This document shows positions 1 through 10,152 of a stretch of 64,000 nt of DNA, one piece after another. A model generated the notes under the pieces. The model did not search any database. It worked only from the letters and a program-made list of their open reading frames with translations, and was not told the origin of the DNA. The stretch is from assembly GCA_003278955.1 (NCBI GenBank), contig QCCB01000001.1, positions 62,001 to 126,000 on the forward strand, given 5' to 3'. Each line of letters begins with the position of its first letter. Within the stretch, counting starts at the first letter, position 1. The stretch is from Prochlorococcus sp. AG-347-K10 (GTDB lineage Bacteria; Cyanobacteriota; Cyanobacteriia; PCC-6307; Cyanobiaceae). The translations under genes and the position numbers were made by a program.

Positions 1-599
1 ATAATTTCAATATTTTGAACATTTGAATATTCCTTAAGAGCATTTATTGCTTTACCTTTATTCGATTTTGTAGATAATAAGTGACTCATTCTATTGCCCT
101 TAAAAATATCAACATTGAATTTTTTACAACAGATATCAATTTTTTCTTCTAGATAACTTGGCGGATTTAAAAAAGGCATGCTCCAGTGTCTATCACGCAT
201 TAAGTTTAATGAGTTACCTTCTAAACCTGTAAGCTGAGTGGCTTCTTGATCAGTGAGATTATTAAGAGGAGTAAGTTTATAATCTATTTCTTTAGAAAGA
301 AAATTTAAGATTTCTTCAAGAGATTCGTATTTTATTCCAAGAATAATTTCTCCATTTACTCTTTTAAGAGATTCACCATATATTGCCGCACCATTCTCAA
401 CAATATAAGGATCCTTCAAGTTAAGTTCCTTTCTAATAACTTTTACTTCAGAAGCGGTTTTGCTTGTACAAAGAATTACAGGTATAGATAATTCTTGTAG
501 TTTTTTTATAGTTTCTTTAGCAGGTGATAAATCATATGAGTGATCCATTAAAGTACCATCTACATCACTTACGACCCAAACAGAAGAATTTTCTATCAT
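1..599 (-). CDS. Glucosyl/mannosyl-3-phosphoglycerate phosphatase (partial, 3' end off window)
   Basis: HAD-superfamily (Cof/MpgP-like) phosphatase. Reading the minus strand from the ATG at 597-599 gives a frame that opens MIENSSVWVVSDVDGTLMDH; the DVDGT nucleophile motif is HAD motif I, with the two aspartates at residues 12 and 14. The frame runs open to position 1, so about 199 residues are visible and the C-terminus is missing. Its stop-to-start neighbour (GH13 enzyme) ends only 2 bases upstream, so the two are probably one transcript. With the glucosyl-3-phosphoglycerate synthase gene 2.4 kb away, the expected role is dephosphorylating glucosyl-3-phosphoglycerate to glucosylglycerate, a compatible solute. 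Substrate is inferred from context; the family also includes mannosyl-3-phosphoglycerate and sucrose phosphatases. Confidence 0.82.
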   Translation of the reverse strand, partial: MIENSSVWVVSDVDGTLMDHSYDLSPAKETIKKLQELSIPVILCTSKTASEVKVIRKELNLKDPYIVENGAAIYGESLKRVNGEIILGIKYESLEEILNFLSKEIDYKLTPLNNLTDQEATQLTGLEGNSLNLMRDRHWSMPFLNPPSYLEEKIDICCKKFNVDIFKGNRMSHLLSTKSNKGKAINALKEYSNVQNIEI

Positions 600-601
600 T
601 T

Positions 602-2362
602 TTATAAAGCACTAAGCCAAATTACTTGAAAAGGATCAAGACTAATATTTTTGCAATTGTATTTAGTGGATGTTAAAAAATCATGGGTATTGAAATCATT
701 ATCAATTATTTTTGGTAGATCATTATCATTCAATTGATAATTAATTTTATTTTCAGTCATATTATGGATTGCAAAAACAGAGTCAGGACCTTTACCTCTT
801 TTGATTACAACAATATCACTTCTACCTTTAGACAAACATTTCATTCCCGAGCGAGGGTGAAATTGCTTTAATTCTGATCGGACATCCATAGCATTACGAA
901 GATATTTTAAGTTTTTATTAGCATTAGATTCAGGATTATTTAAAACAGCTGAAAGATTTTCTGATTTAAACTTTTCTCTGTTTAAGTCTCTTCTTTGACC
1001 AGTCATAGAAAAACTTTTAATATCATTTTCTGAAGCTAGTAATGCTGGCAAATAAAATGCAGGGACACCTTTCAGAGCCATTACTAATAGTTGACTCAAA
1101 ATAAATCTCTCATATTGAAATCTTTTAGCATCTCTACTGGAGTCTTCCATTGCACTCCACCAACTAATATTCAATTCATAAGGTTTATCATCACCATTTG
1201 ATAAACGTCTATGACTTACTAATCCTCCTCTTTTCTCACAATTAATTAATAAATCCTTAATTCTCTGCTCATTCATTAAACCCTCAAGAGCTCTTAGCCC
1301 AACACCATCGTGCGATGCAGTGAAATTAAATAAAGTGGTATCTTCAGGTAATATGGGCCAATCAAAAATCCATGAGTTTAGAATATCAGCTCTTGAAGTA
1401 ATAATTGCCTCTAATAGAAGAGGAGGCAATGGAAAATTATATGCCATGTGGGCTTCATCATCAGGAATGAGATAAGATAAATTCTCTTTCTGAGGAACAT
1501 TGGTTTCTGTTATTAAAACGCCATCATCAAGAAGATTATTTAAAAGAACTCTTAAGAGTTTCACAATTGAATGTGCTTTAGATAAATGTAAGCATGTAGT
1601 CCCTGATTCCTTCCATATAAAACCTACAGCATCAAGCCTTAACCATTTAATACCATTAGATAAATAAGTAGTAATTAAATTTAAGAACTCAAGAGTCATT
1701 TTAGGATTATGCCAATTCAAATCAATTTGATCTGGCCCAAAAGTTGTCCATACTTGTTTAGGACCATCATCAGTATTTATTTGGGAAAACAAAGAGGAAC
1801 TTCTAGGTCTAACTACATTTGACCAGTCAAGATTTTGTTCCGGTGAAAAAACATTTGAGATACCTGGTTCTTGGGATTTAATAAATTGTTGAACCCATGG
1901 GTGAGATGATGAGACATGGTTTAGTACTAAATCAGCCATCAAATCATGATTTTTAGAAATACTTTTGAGGTCATCCCAATCACCAAATTTTTCTTCTAGG
2001 GAATCATAACTTGAGACTGCGAAACCTCCATCACTTGTAGATTTCAAAAAAGGAAGAATATGTACAACTTTAGAAAGACTGCCAAAATCTTTACTTAATA
2101 ACTTCCTAAGAGTTATTAACGTTGCCTCGCCATTTTTATAAATACTATCTGCATAAGTTATCAAAACTGAATGAGATTCATTCCACCTTTCCTTATCTCT
2201 TATTTCTTCATAAGCAGATTTCTCTGAGAAATCATCTAAAATCTGTAATAATTGGTTTGAAATAAAATTAATTTCTTCTGTAGTATGATTTGAATAAATT
2301 GTTTTTAACAATTTATCAATTTTTAATCTATCTAATTTTTTCTCTGAATCAATTTGCTTCAC
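602..2362 (-). CDS. GH13_18 sucrose-phosphorylase-like enzyme, probable glucosylglycerate phosphorylase
   Basis: A 586-residue alpha-amylase-clan enzyme. Visible catalytic elements are the nucleophile region WLRLDAVGF (Asp244), the acid/base ITETNV (Glu286) and the transition-state stabiliser ASHDGVG (Asp352). DLVLNHVSSSHPWVQQF near residue 144 is the usual first conserved region. Length and motifs fit GH13 subfamily 18, which contains sucrose phosphorylase and glucosylglycerate phosphorylase. Such genes are commonly annotated as sucrose phosphorylase, but here the gene sits between glucosyl-3-phosphoglycerate phosphatase (2 bases downstream) and a divergent glucosyl-3-phosphoglycerate synthase. 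Reversible phosphorolysis of glucosylglycerate to glucose-1-phosphate and glycerate is therefore the better guess. Family assignment is firm, substrate is inference. Confidence 0.85.
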   Translation of the reverse strand: MKQIDSEKKLDRLKIDKLLKTIYSNHTTEEINFISNQLLQILDDFSEKSAYEEIRDKERWNESHSVLITYADSIYKNGEATLITLRKLLSKDFGSLSKVVHILPFLKSTSDGGFAVSSYDSLEEKFGDWDDLKSISKNHDLMADLVLNHVSSSHPWVQQFIKSQEPGISNVFSPEQNLDWSNVVRPRSSSLFSQINTDDGPKQVWTTFGPDQIDLNWHNPKMTLEFLNLITTYLSNGIKWLRLDAVGFIWKESGTTCLHLSKAHSIVKLLRVLLNNLLDDGVLITETNVPQKENLSYLIPDDEAHMAYNFPLPPLLLEAIITSRADILNSWIFDWPILPEDTTLFNFTASHDGVGLRALEGLMNEQRIKDLLINCEKRGGLVSHRRLSNGDDKPYELNISWWSAMEDSSRDAKRFQYERFILSQLLVMALKGVPAFYLPALLASENDIKSFSMTGQRRDLNREKFKSENLSAVLNNPESNANKNLKYLRNAMDVRSELKQFHPRSGMKCLSKGRSDIVVIKRGKGPDSVFAIHNMTENKINYQLNDNDLPKIIDNDFNTHDFLTSTKYNCKNISLDPFQVIWLSAL

Positions 2363-2412
2363 TTTGAAAAAATCATCGAAGTATTAATACCATTCTGCAC
2401 ATCAATTAGAAA

Positions 2413-3639
2413 ATGGACTTTCAACAAGGTTTAATCACAACAATACATGAATATGGAGTTACAGGAAATTTACTTAAAGAATTAAACAAAAGTCTTAAAA
2501 GAAGATCAACTAGCATTTTAATACCTTGCTTATATGAAGAGTTTGAGCGTCCAGCATTAAAAGATATAAGAGAAGTTTTAAAAAACCTTACAGGCTTAAA
2601 TGAATTAGTAATTGCTCTCTCTGCAAAAACTGTTGAGCAAGTTAAGTCAGCAAAATCATTTTTTGACTCAATGCCATTCCCAGTTCATGTTCAATGGACT
2701 AATTCTCCCTCTGTAATTGAGCTATTAAAAAGCCAAGAAAAAAATGGATTAGAACTTTTAGGAACTCCAGGTAAAGGATGGGCTGTATGGCAAGGCATTG
2801 GAGTTGCGACTAGAAAGTCAGAAGTTGTTGCTCTTTTTGATGCTGATATAAGAACTTTTAGTCCTTTATATCCTTCAAGAATGATACTTCCACTTCTGGA
2901 TGAATCATATGGAATATCATATGTAAAAGCCTTTTACAGTAGATTATCTCTAGAAACAAATCAATTGCAAGGTAGAGCAACAAGATTATTCGTGGGTCCT
3001 TTATTAGCAAGTCTTGAGCAGTTAGTTGGTAAGGGTCCGTTTCTACAATATCTTCAATCATTTAGATATCCTTTAGCAGGTGAGTTTGCTTTTACTAAAG
3101 ACCTTGCTATGAATTTAAGAATTCCTTGTGACTGGGGTTTAGAGATAGGTTTATTATCAGAGGTTTATAGAAACGTAAGGACCTCCAAAATAGCCCAGGT
3201 TGACCTAGGTTTATTTGATCATAAACATAAGAATATTGGTGATTCTTCTAAAGAAGGATTGCAAAAAATGTGTACTGAAATACTTTCAAGTGTTTTAAGA
3301 GGTCTCATGGAACATCAAGCCGAGACCTTAACTAGCACTCAACTAGCAACTTTAGAAGTTCTCTACAAAAGAGTTGGAGAAGATCGGGTAAAACAATTTG
3401 GATTAGATTCAGCAGTTAATCAACTTCCATACGATAGGCACGAAGAAGAATTATCAGTACAAAAGTTTGCGAAACTATTAAGACCTGCTACAGAAGATTA
3501 TCTGGCTTGTCCTACTACACTTCAATTACCAAGTTGGTCAAGAGTTCTATCTTGTGAGAACAAACTGCAAGAAGATTTAGCTATTGCAGGGTCAAAAGAC
3601 ATAAAGATTAGTGAAAAAGAATTAATTAAAAACTTCTAA
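2413..3639 (+). CDS. gpgS: Glucosyl-3-phosphoglycerate synthase (GT81)
   Basis: A 408-residue GT-A glycosyltransferase expected to join a nucleotide-activated glucose to 3-phosphoglycerate, the first step of glucosylglycerate synthesis. The N-terminal strand [10 protein letters not shown] (about 34-43) begins the nucleotide-binding fold, and LFDADIRTF carries the DxD-type metal/nucleotide motif (Asp143, Asp145). [11 protein letters not shown] further on matches the conserved acceptor-side segment of the GpgS/MpgS family. It is divergent from the GH13 gene, with 50 bases between. Its stop codon overlaps the stop of convergent ureC by 3-4 bases, so no independent terminator fits between them. 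Confidence 0.88.
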   Translation: MDFQQGLITTIHEYGVTGNLLKELNKSLKRRSTSILIPCLYEEFERPALKDIREVLKNLTGLNELVIALSAKTVEQVKSAKSFFDSMPFPVHVQWTNSPSVIELLKSQEKNGLELLGTPGKGWAVWQGIGVATRKSEVVALFDADIRTFSPLYPSRMILPLLDESYGISYVKAFYSRLSLETNQLQGRATRLFVGPLLASLEQLVGKGPFLQYLQSFRYPLAGEFAFTKDLAMNLRIPCDWGLEIGLLSEVYRNVRTSKIAQVDLGLFDHKHKNIGDSSKEGLQKMCTEILSSVLRGLMEHQAETLTSTQLATLEVLYKRVGEDRVKQFGLDSAVNQLPYDRHEEELSVQKFAKLLRPATEDYLACPTTLQLPSWSRVLSCENKLQEDLAIAGSKDIKISEKELIKNF

Positions 3640-5345
3640 AGCAAAAAATACCTCTGAGCCATTGGGACTTCATCAAGGGGTTCACAAGTAAGAAGTTCTC
3701 CATCAGAAAAAACTTCATAAGTTTGAGGATCAACCGAAATATTTGGTAATTTACTATTAAGTTTTAAGTTTGATTTATTAATATTTCTAGTATTTTCTAC
3801 TGCAATACATTTCTTCTGTAAGCCTAATTTATGTGGAATATTTTGTTCAATTGAATTTTTACTTAAAAAGGTAAAAGAACTCTTAATTAGAGATTGGCCG
3901 AAACTTGCAAACATAGGTCGACCATGTACAGGACCTGGAGTAGGAATTGAAGCATTTGCATCACCCATTTGGGACCAAACTATAGATCCTCCTTTAACAA
4001 CTAATTCAGGCTTTACCGCAAAAAAGGAAGGTTTCCACAATGCAAAATCCGCAATTTTACCCTTCTCTATAGACCCAACATGTTTATCAATACCATGAGC
4101 TATTGCAGGATTAATTGTGACTTTAGAAATATATCTCTTTACTCGATAATTATCGTTTCTATCAGAATCCTGCGATAGCGGCCCCCTTTGGACTTTCATT
4201 TTATGTGCGGTTTGAAAAGTTCTTGTAATCACTTCACCAACTCTTCCCATAGCTTGAGAATCACTAGCAATAATTGAAAAGGCACCTACATCATGCAAGA
4301 TATCCTCAGCTGCAATAGTCTCTCTTCTGATCCTTGATTCAGCAAATGCAATATCTTCTGGGATTTTAGAATCTAAATGATGACAAACCATTAACATATC
4401 AAGATGTTCTTCTAATGTGTTCTTTGTATAAGGTCTTGTTGGATTTGTGCTACTAGGAAGAACATTTTTTTCTCCACAGATTTTAATAATGTCTGGGGCA
4501 TGACCTCCACCTGCTCCTTCGGTATGAAAAGTATGAATAGTTCTTCCTGCAATAGCTTTGATGGTATCTTCAACAAAGCCTGCCTCATTCAAAGTATCAG
4601 TATGAATACACACTTGCACGTCAAACTTATCTGCAACATTTAGACAAGAATTTATTGTAGAAGGAGTGGTTCCCCAATCCTCATGAAGCTTCAATCCACA
4701 TGCACCAGCCTCGACCTGATCAATAAGATTGCTCTCGTTTGTTGAGTTTCCTTTTCCAAAAAAACCTAAATTCATAGGAAATGCTTCTGCAGATTGAAGC
4801 ATTCTTGAAATGTGAAAAGAACCCGGAGTACAAGTAGTAGCATTTGTGCCAGTTGCAGGTCCAGTTCCTCCTCCCAACATGGTTGTAATTCCAGAGGCTA
4901 GTGCTGTCTCAATTTGTTGGGGACAGATAAAGTGAATATGGGTATCTATTGAACCTGCAGTAAGAATATGCCCCTCTCCAGCTATTACTTCTGTTGATGC
5001 ACCAATAACAATATCAACATTATCCTGGATATCAGGATTGCCAGCCTTACCAATTTCAAAAATCATTCCATCTTTTATACCCACATCAGCCTTAATTATT
5101 CCCCACCAATCTACGATCAAAGCATTAGTTATTACGGTATCTACAGCCCCATCAGCTCTTCTTACTTGAGACTGTCCCATCCCATCTCGAATAACTTTAC
5201 CTCCACCAAATTTAACTTCATCTCCGTATGTAGTTAAATCCTTTTCTACTTCTATAAAAAGTTCGGTATCAGCGAGCCTTACTCTATCTCCGGTAGTGGG
5301 TCCGTAAGTTTGAGCATAAGTTTTTCTATCAATTTTATAAGACAT
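3636..5345 (-). CDS. ureC: Urease alpha (catalytic) subunit
   Basis: A 569-residue urease large subunit, hydrolysing urea to ammonia and carbamate in the cytoplasm. All active-site residues are readable: nickel ligands His136 and His138 (SIDTHIHF), the carbamylated Lys219 ([12 protein letters not shown]), His248 (CIHTDTLNE), His274 ([10 protein letters not shown]), Asp362 (ASDSQAMGR), and the mobile-flap Cys321-His322. Length is normal for a bacterial alpha chain. It is the last gene of ureD-ureA-ureB-ureC, 4 bases after ureB. The stop codon overlaps that of convergent gpgS. Confidence 0.98.
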   Translation of the reverse strand: MSYKIDRKTYAQTYGPTTGDRVRLADTELFIEVEKDLTTYGDEVKFGGGKVIRDGMGQSQVRRADGAVDTVITNALIVDWWGIIKADVGIKDGMIFEIGKAGNPDIQDNVDIVIGASTEVIAGEGHILTAGSIDTHIHFICPQQIETALASGITTMLGGGTGPATGTNATTCTPGSFHISRMLQSAEAFPMNLGFFGKGNSTNESNLIDQVEAGACGLKLHEDWGTTPSTINSCLNVADKFDVQVCIHTDTLNEAGFVEDTIKAIAGRTIHTFHTEGAGGGHAPDIIKICGEKNVLPSSTNPTRPYTKNTLEEHLDMLMVCHHLDSKIPEDIAFAESRIRRETIAAEDILHDVGAFSIIASDSQAMGRVGEVITRTFQTAHKMKVQRGPLSQDSDRNDNYRVKRYISKVTINPAIAHGIDKHVGSIEKGKIADFALWKPSFFAVKPELVVKGGSIVWSQMGDANASIPTPGPVHGRPMFASFGQSLIKSSFTFLSKNSIEQNIPHKLGLQKKCIAVENTRNINKSNLKLNSKLPNISVDPQTYEVFSDGELLTCEPLDEVPMAQRYFLL

Positions 5346-5349
5346 AATT

Positions 5350-5670
5350 TTAACTATTTAATGAACCATTAACTAATGAATTAAAACCAAATACATTTCT
5401 TAAACCTGAAAATGGGACTAATTTGACATCTGTTGTATCACCCGGTTCAAATCTAATTGCTGTTCCTGCAGGAATGTCAAGACGCGTACCTTTTGTTATT
5501 TCTCGATCAAAAATTAAAGCCTTGTTTGCTTCATAAAAATGATAATGAGATCCAACTTGCACAGGTCTATCTCCAGAATTAGAAACCGTAACTGTTTTAA
5601 CTTGCTTACTAAGATTTAGTTCGATTTCACCTTCTTCAGGAATTATTTCGCCAGGAATTAAATTACTCAT
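5350..5670 (-). CDS. ureB: Urease beta subunit
   Basis: A 106-residue small urease subunit starting [19 protein letters not shown]. The family core, including [21 protein letters not shown] and the RFEPGDT segment, is intact. It assembles with UreA and UreC as the (alpha-beta-gamma)3 apoenzyme. It sits 2 bases after ureA and 4 bases before ureC on the minus strand, consistent with translational coupling and fixed stoichiometry. Separate beta and gamma genes are the usual bacterial arrangement. Confidence 0.97.
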   Translation of the reverse strand: MSNLIPGEIIPEEGEIELNLSKQVKTVTVSNSGDRPVQVGSHYHFYEANKALIFDREITKGTRLDIPAGTAIRFEPGDTTDVKLVPFSGLRNVFGFNSLVNGSLNS

Positions 5671-5672
5671 AA

Positions 5673-5975
5673 CTAATTAATCGGATTGTGAATAGTAACT
5701 AATTTAGTCCCATCAGGGAAAACCGCTTCTATTTGAACTTCATCAACCATTTCAGGAATGCCCTCCATAACTTGTGATTTTGAAAGCCAGGTAGTTCCCT
5801 CTGACATTAATTGACTTACACTTTTACCATCACGTGCTCCTTCAAGAACTTGAAAACTTAAAAAAGCAATTGTTTCAGGATAATTAAGCTTAAGACCACG
5901 ACTGAGCCTTCTTTCAGCTAAGAGCGCAGCAGAAAAAATCAATAATTTATCCTTTTCTTGAGGTGAAAGATGCAT
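5673..5975 (-). CDS. ureA: Urease gamma subunit
   Basis: A 100-residue urease gamma chain opening [20 protein letters not shown], with the conserved [19 protein letters not shown] stretch (here [20 protein letters not shown]) and a C-terminal [10 protein letters not shown] that matches the family end. Normal full length. Second gene of ureDABC on the minus strand, 50 bases after ureD and 2 bases before ureB. Confidence 0.97.
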   Translation of the reverse strand: MHLSPQEKDKLLIFSAALLAERRLSRGLKLNYPETIAFLSFQVLEGARDGKSVSQLMSEGTTWLSKSQVMEGIPEMVDEVQIEAVFPDGTKLVTIHNPIN

Positions 5976-6025
5976 AATAAAAAATTAATCTATAAATTCT
6001 TAAAAAAGGTTCTTTCTGAACATAA

Positions 6026-6928
6026 TTAATAATTCATAGAATCTTGTAAAGGCCATACACCTTGATATTTTGGCTCACAAAATCCACAAACAGACCTAAT
6101 TTGTTTCCAAATACAAAAAAAACATTTTCTAGCATCTTGAGAAGAACTTCCTAGGAATCTTACAGAGATTCCATTTTCAAGAATTCCAATAGATAAATTA
6201 TTATTAGTTTCATTAAAAATCTTTTTTATATTTCCTACAAGATTATTTATTTTTGACTTAGAGAAATCTTTTTCGCAAATCCAAATTAAGGATCCAAAAA
6301 CGGGCATGTAATCCATGCCTGACTTGGCCACAAAACTTGCATTAGATAATTCAATCTGATCAACATATTCCCAATCATCAAGTAAATCATTATTTCTCAT
6401 AATTTCTAATTTAGACCTAAAAACTCCACTCTCAATAGATTCTCCGGTTGAAGATCTTCCAAGTCTTATTAAATCAGTAAATAAAAAACTTGAAGTTTCT
6501 GACATAGATACTTTAAAAATTTGCTCATACAAACCATTTGCAAAGATGATTGTTTCTTGAGGAAGAAACTCCAAATGAGAATTTTCAAGAATGTTTATGA
6601 GATTCTTTTGCTTTGAAAAACTTCCTTTTGGATTGATTTTAGATCTTCCAACTGATCCATATACTTTTTGAGCTGAAGAAGTAGTCAATAAAACCTTAGA
6701 GTTTTTTTCAAGATTTACCTCAAAATCAAGTAAATCACCTCCTACCAATCCCCCTGCAGTATGTAGAACAGGCAAAATGCATCTACCCTCTTGATCATGA
6801 GTAGACTTTAATAACTTATAAGGAGAAGTTGATTTAGATCTAAAGATTGTTTTATCAACATTTCCTAAACTTGCTTTATTATTGAAAAAATTTAAGAAAC
6901 AATTACCTTCCCATGAAGTTTTAATCAT
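6026..6928 (-). CDS. ureD: Urease accessory protein UreD/UreH
   Basis: A 300-residue accessory protein that binds apo-urease and recruits UreF and UreG for nickel insertion. Recognisable segments are [12 protein letters not shown] (about 54-65), [12 protein letters not shown], and [11 protein letters not shown], all typical of UreD. It leads the minus-strand ureDABC unit and is divergent from ureE across a 42-60 base spacer that must hold both promoters. No canonical NtcA site was found there. UreD diverges fast between species, so the match is by motifs and context together. Confidence 0.93.
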   Translation of the reverse strand: MIKTSWEGNCFLNFFNNKASLGNVDKTIFRSKSTSPYKLLKSTHDQEGRCILPVLHTAGGLVGGDLLDFEVNLEKNSKVLLTTSSAQKVYGSVGRSKINPKGSFSKQKNLINILENSHLEFLPQETIIFANGLYEQIFKVSMSETSSFLFTDLIRLGRSSTGESIESGVFRSKLEIMRNNDLLDDWEYVDQIELSNASFVAKSGMDYMPVFGSLIWICEKDFSKSKINNLVGNIKKIFNETNNNLSIGILENGISVRFLGSSSQDARKCFFCIWKQIRSVCGFCEPKYQGVWPLQDSMNY

Positions 6929-6976
6929 AAATTGTTTTCTTTAATTACTAAATTAAAGTAACCAAAAATTTTGATT

Positions 6977-7426
6977 ATGAAAATGAATAAAGAAATTGTT
7001 GTAACTGATTGGATTAAGGAAAAACCGAAATTAGGTTCATTTTTAAAACTTACCTTAAGTTCAGATGAAAGAAGAATCTTAAGAGGTAAAAGAATAACTG
7101 ATTGTGATCAAGAAATAATTTTACAATTACCTAGAGAGGGCAAATTAAATGATGGAGATATTCTTTCAACTAATAAGTCCAATTTCTTTGTAGAGATAAT
7201 TGCCAAAAAAGAAGATTTAATTGAAATAAGTTCAAATTCTAAAATTGAGCTAATTAAAACTGCCTATCATCTCGGAAATAGGCACGTGGAAGTAGAAATC
7301 GAAGAAGGCATTCTTCTAACAAAAAGTGATTATGTTATTAAAAATATGGTTCTTAATTTTAAAGTTGATGTAAAAAATACGAAAAAAAAGTTTTTCCCAG
7401 AAAGAGGTGCCCATAGTCATGAGTAA
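6977..7426 (+). CDS. ureE: Urease accessory protein UreE (nickel metallochaperone)
   Basis: About 149 residues. The first in-frame start is a TTG at 6971, but ATG codons follow at 6977 and 6983; I use 6977. UreE delivers nickel to the urease maturation complex. The two-domain layout is visible: a peptide-binding N-terminal half ending near SNFFVEIIAKKEDLIEI, and a C-terminal metal-binding half with TAYHLGNRHVEVEIEEG, whose His corresponds to the nickel site. The C-terminal tail is short with only two histidines (ending GAHSHE), unlike the long His-rich tails of some enterobacterial UreE. It overlaps ureF by 8 bases. Confidence 0.92.
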   Translation: MKMNKEIVVTDWIKEKPKLGSFLKLTLSSDERRILRGKRITDCDQEIILQLPREGKLNDGDILSTNKSNFFVEIIAKKEDLIEISSNSKIELIKTAYHLGNRHVEVEIEEGILLTKSDYVIKNMVLNFKVDVKNTKKKFFPERGAHSHE

Positions 7427-8105
7427 AAGTCACTTATTAAAATATTTATTAATAAGTCCTAACTTACCAGTTGGAGGATTTTGTTATTCGGAGGGAATGG
7501 AGAGTTATCTTCATAATAAAAATTTAACAGATACAAACTCTGTAAAAGACTTAATCATAAGTGAACTAAAAATTGGTCAGATAAGACTCGATGCAAGACT
7601 TTTACTAGATTTTTTTGATATTTTCAATGAGATAAACTACCGCAAAAATTTAAATGGTAATTTGCAAAAGCTAATGAGTTTGGATAAATGGATCCTCTCA
7701 TCAAAGGACTCTCTTGAAATGAGAGAACAACAAATCCAAATGGCAAAATCACTCTTTGATTTAACCAAAGAATTTGGATTTGAATATCCATATGAAAATA
7801 ATAAAAAAAGCTCCTGGTCATTAGCATGGAGTTGGGCTTGTTATTGTTTTGAAATTACCAAGTTAGAAATGGTTGAGAATTTTTTCTATGCGTGGAGTGC
7901 GAATCAACTTAATGCTGCATTAAGAATTATTCCTATTGGGTCAACAAAAGCTCAATTAATTCAGAGAGACTTATTAGAAATAATTTCAAAAGTTTCTAAA
8001 GAAATTATGGACAAAGAAATTGATGACATCTATTTTGGCAATGTAGGTTTAGCTATGGCACAACAAAATCATAATGACCTTTATACAAAACTTTTTAGAA
8101 ATTAA
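7419..8105 (+). CDS. ureF: Urease accessory protein UreF
   Basis: A 228-residue helical accessory protein that bridges UreD and UreG during nickel loading. The N-terminal MSKSHLLKYLLISPNLPVGG followed by FCYSEGMES is the characteristic UreF opening; the ATG at 7419 gives this, while a GTG 12 bases earlier would add MPIV. The start ATG overlaps the ureE stop in an ATGAGTAA arrangement, indicating coupling. The later stretch LNAALRIIPIGSTKAQLIQRD is also family-typical. ureG follows after 3 bases. Confidence 0.94.
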   Translation: MSKSHLLKYLLISPNLPVGGFCYSEGMESYLHNKNLTDTNSVKDLIISELKIGQIRLDARLLLDFFDIFNEINYRKNLNGNLQKLMSLDKWILSSKDSLEMREQQIQMAKSLFDLTKEFGFEYPYENNKKSSWSLAWSWACYCFEITKLEMVENFFYAWSANQLNAALRIIPIGSTKAQLIQRDLLEIISKVSKEIMDKEIDDIYFGNVGLAMAQQNHNDLYTKLFRN

Positions 8106-8108
8106 TTT

Positions 8109-8720
8109 ATGAGCAGCAAATTGAGAGTAGGTGTTGCTGGGCCTGTAGGTTCAGGAAAAACTGCATTAGTAGAGACTCTATGCTTAAGAATGAAAAAAAC
8201 TCATGAGATAGCTGTTGTCACCAATGATATCTACACTAAAGAAGATGCTAATTTTCTAATAAATAAAAAAGTTTTAGAGGAAGGAAGGATTATTGGTGTA
8301 GAAACTGGAGGTTGTCCTCATACAGCGATAAGAGAGGATTGTTCATTAAATAAAAATGCAGTTTTAGATTTAGAAAATAAATATAATCCTTTAGATTTTG
8401 TTTTTGTAGAAAGTGGAGGTGACAATTTAGCATCTAGTTTTAGTCCAGAACTTGTAGATTTATCAATATATGTAATTGACGTATCTGCAGGAGACAAAAT
8501 TCCTAGAAAAGGGGGGCCAGGGATAACAAGGTCTGATTTATTATTAATAAACAAAATTGACTTAGCAGATAAAGTTGGTGCTGATTTAAATATTATGAAA
8601 AGTGATACTGAATTCATGAGAAAAGGGAAACCTTGGTTTTTTACCAACCTAAGTAGCGGTATAGGAGTTGAAGAAATAACTAAATTTTTAGAATCACATA
8701 TACCCAACAATCGAAACTAG
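8109..8720 (+). CDS. ureG: Urease accessory GTPase UreG
   Basis: A 203-residue SIMIBI-class GTPase that powers nickel insertion. The P-loop GPVGSGKT lies at residues 11-18. [14 protein letters not shown] carries the nickel-binding Cys-Pro-His motif and [10 protein letters not shown] the switch region. [10 protein letters not shown] provides the NKxD guanine specificity motif. Full length, highly conserved, last of ureEFG. The urt promoter follows in the 128-base gap. Confidence 0.98.
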   Translation: MSSKLRVGVAGPVGSGKTALVETLCLRMKKTHEIAVVTNDIYTKEDANFLINKKVLEEGRIIGVETGGCPHTAIREDCSLNKNAVLDLENKYNPLDFVFVESGGDNLASSFSPELVDLSIYVIDVSAGDKIPRKGGPGITRSDLLLINKIDLADKVGADLNIMKSDTEFMRKGKPWFFTNLSSGIGVEEITKFLESHIPNNRN

Positions 8721-8758
8721 AAAAATGTTCATTCCTAATATATTGGATTCAACAAAAA

Positions 8759-8798
8759 GTTACGACTGATACAAAACGAATCCTCACTCGTTTATAAC
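8759..8798 (+). promoter_or_regulatory. NtcA-type promoter of the urt operon
   Basis: GT at 8759-8760, ten bases, then AC at 8771-8772 reads GTT-N8-TAC, one base off the NtcA consensus GTA-N8-TAC. A -10-like TATAAC lies at 8793-8798, 20 bases after the box, close to the usual 22-23 for NtcA-activated promoters. It is about 50 bases upstream of the urtA start. NtcA control of urt genes is established in cyanobacteria; binding at this site is inferred. Confidence 0.75.
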
Positions 8799-8848
8799 TT
8801 TTACTTTATCCCCCTAATGAGGGTCAATTACCTAATTTATCCTAATTC

Positions 8849-10126
8849 ATGAGAATTTCAAGGCGTATTTTGGCAGGTTTAGCTACTGCCTCACTTGCGG
8901 TCACCGCAACTTCCTGTGGTGGAGGCGGAACCTCCGGAAGTTTCGATGACACAGTAACCGTTGGTATTTTACATTCGTTATCCGGAACAATGGCTATCTC
9001 AGAATCAACTCTTGTTGATACAGAAAAAATGGCTATTGAAGAGATAAATGCTGCTGGTGGGGTTACAGTTGGCGGCAAAAGCTACAAAATAGAATACATA
9101 GTTGAAGATGGTGCATCTGACTGGCCAACTTTTGCTGAAAAATCAAAGAAACTTATTGACCAAGACGGAGTTCCTGTCGTATTTGGTGGATGGACATCTG
9201 CAAGTAGAAAGGCAATGTTACCTGTCTACGAATCAAAAGATGCGTTCCTATACTACCCAATTCAATATGAAGCTCAAGAATGTTCTAACAACATTTTCTA
9301 TACAGGAGCCACACCAAACCAACAATCGGAACCAGCTACAGATTTCATGTATAAGCGTTCTCCCGCAGCTGGTGGAGATTTCTTCCTTGTAGGTTCTGAT
9401 TATGTTTTCCCAAGAACTTCAAACACAATCACAAAAGCTCAGGTAAAACAGTTAGGCGGTAAAGTTGTTGGAGAAGACTACCTTCCATTAGGAAATACTG
9501 AAGTTGCTCCAATTATTTCAAAAATCAAAAAAGCTTTACCTGATGGTGGAATAATCATTAATACTCTTAATGGTGACCAAAACGTTGCATTCTTCAAACA
9601 GATTCAAGACGCAGGTATTACACCTTCAAGTGGGTACTACGTAATGAACTATTCAATTGCTGAAGAAGAAATTAGTACAATTGGTCCTGAGTTCCTTGAA
9701 GGTCACTACGGTGCTTGGAACTACATGATGTCAATTGATACTCCTGCATCTAAGAAATTTGCTGCAAGTTTCAAGAAAAGATGGGGAGCAGATCGTGTTG
9801 TAGCTGACCCTCAAGAATCTGCTTATAACATGGTTTACTTATGGAAACAGGCAGTAGAAGATGCTGGAACATTCGACGACAACGCAGTAAGGGAAGCTCT
9901 TGTTGGACAAAAGTTTGATGCTCCACAAGGTCCTGTTGAAGTTATGCCTAATCACCACTTATCTCAAACAGTAAGAATTGGGGAGATTAATGCAGAGGGT
10001 GGATTTACAATCCTAGAAGAGACAGGAGTTGTTCTTCCTCAAGCGTGGAACCAAAAGCATCCAAGTTCAAAAGGATTTGCATGCGATTGGACAGATCCTT
10101 CCAAAGGAGAAAAGTATAAGCTTTAA
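8849..10126 (+). CDS. urtA: Urea ABC transporter substrate-binding lipoprotein
   Basis: A 425-residue periplasmic binding protein of the branched-chain amino acid/amide family. The N-terminus has a twin-basic start (MRISRRIL), a hydrophobic core and a lipobox ending TATSCGGGG, so Cys23 is the probable lipidated residue. The mature part begins DDTVTVGILHSLSGTMAISE, and VVFGGWTSASRKAMLP and VGSDYVFPRTSN are typical of UrtA. It captures urea for UrtBCDE. Codon use is richer in C-ending codons than the neighbours, as expected of a highly expressed gene. Preceded by the NtcA-type promoter and followed by a strong hairpin. Confidence 0.97.
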   Translation: MRISRRILAGLATASLAVTATSCGGGGTSGSFDDTVTVGILHSLSGTMAISESTLVDTEKMAIEEINAAGGVTVGGKSYKIEYIVEDGASDWPTFAEKSKKLIDQDGVPVVFGGWTSASRKAMLPVYESKDAFLYYPIQYEAQECSNNIFYTGATPNQQSEPATDFMYKRSPAAGGDFFLVGSDYVFPRTSNTITKAQVKQLGGKVVGEDYLPLGNTEVAPIISKIKKALPDGGIIINTLNGDQNVAFFKQIQDAGITPSSGYYVMNYSIAEEEISTIGPEFLEGHYGAWNYMMSIDTPASKKFAASFKKRWGADRVVADPQESAYNMVYLWKQAVEDAGTFDDNAVREALVGQKFDAPQGPVEVMPNHHLSQTVRIGEINAEGGFTILEETGVVLPQAWNQKHPSSKGFACDWTDPSKGEKYKL

Positions 10127-10152
10127 TCTAATTAAAACCTATACTTCAAAAT

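Noticed and set aside
6929..6970. Search for an NtcA box between ureD and ureE
   Set aside because: Only loose partial matches with wrong spacing were found, so no site is claimed.
8318..8710. Long open frame (130 codons) antisense to ureG
   Set aside because: It is fully inside a clearly coding gene on the other strand and its protein has no plausible motif; it is a shadow of ureG codon use.
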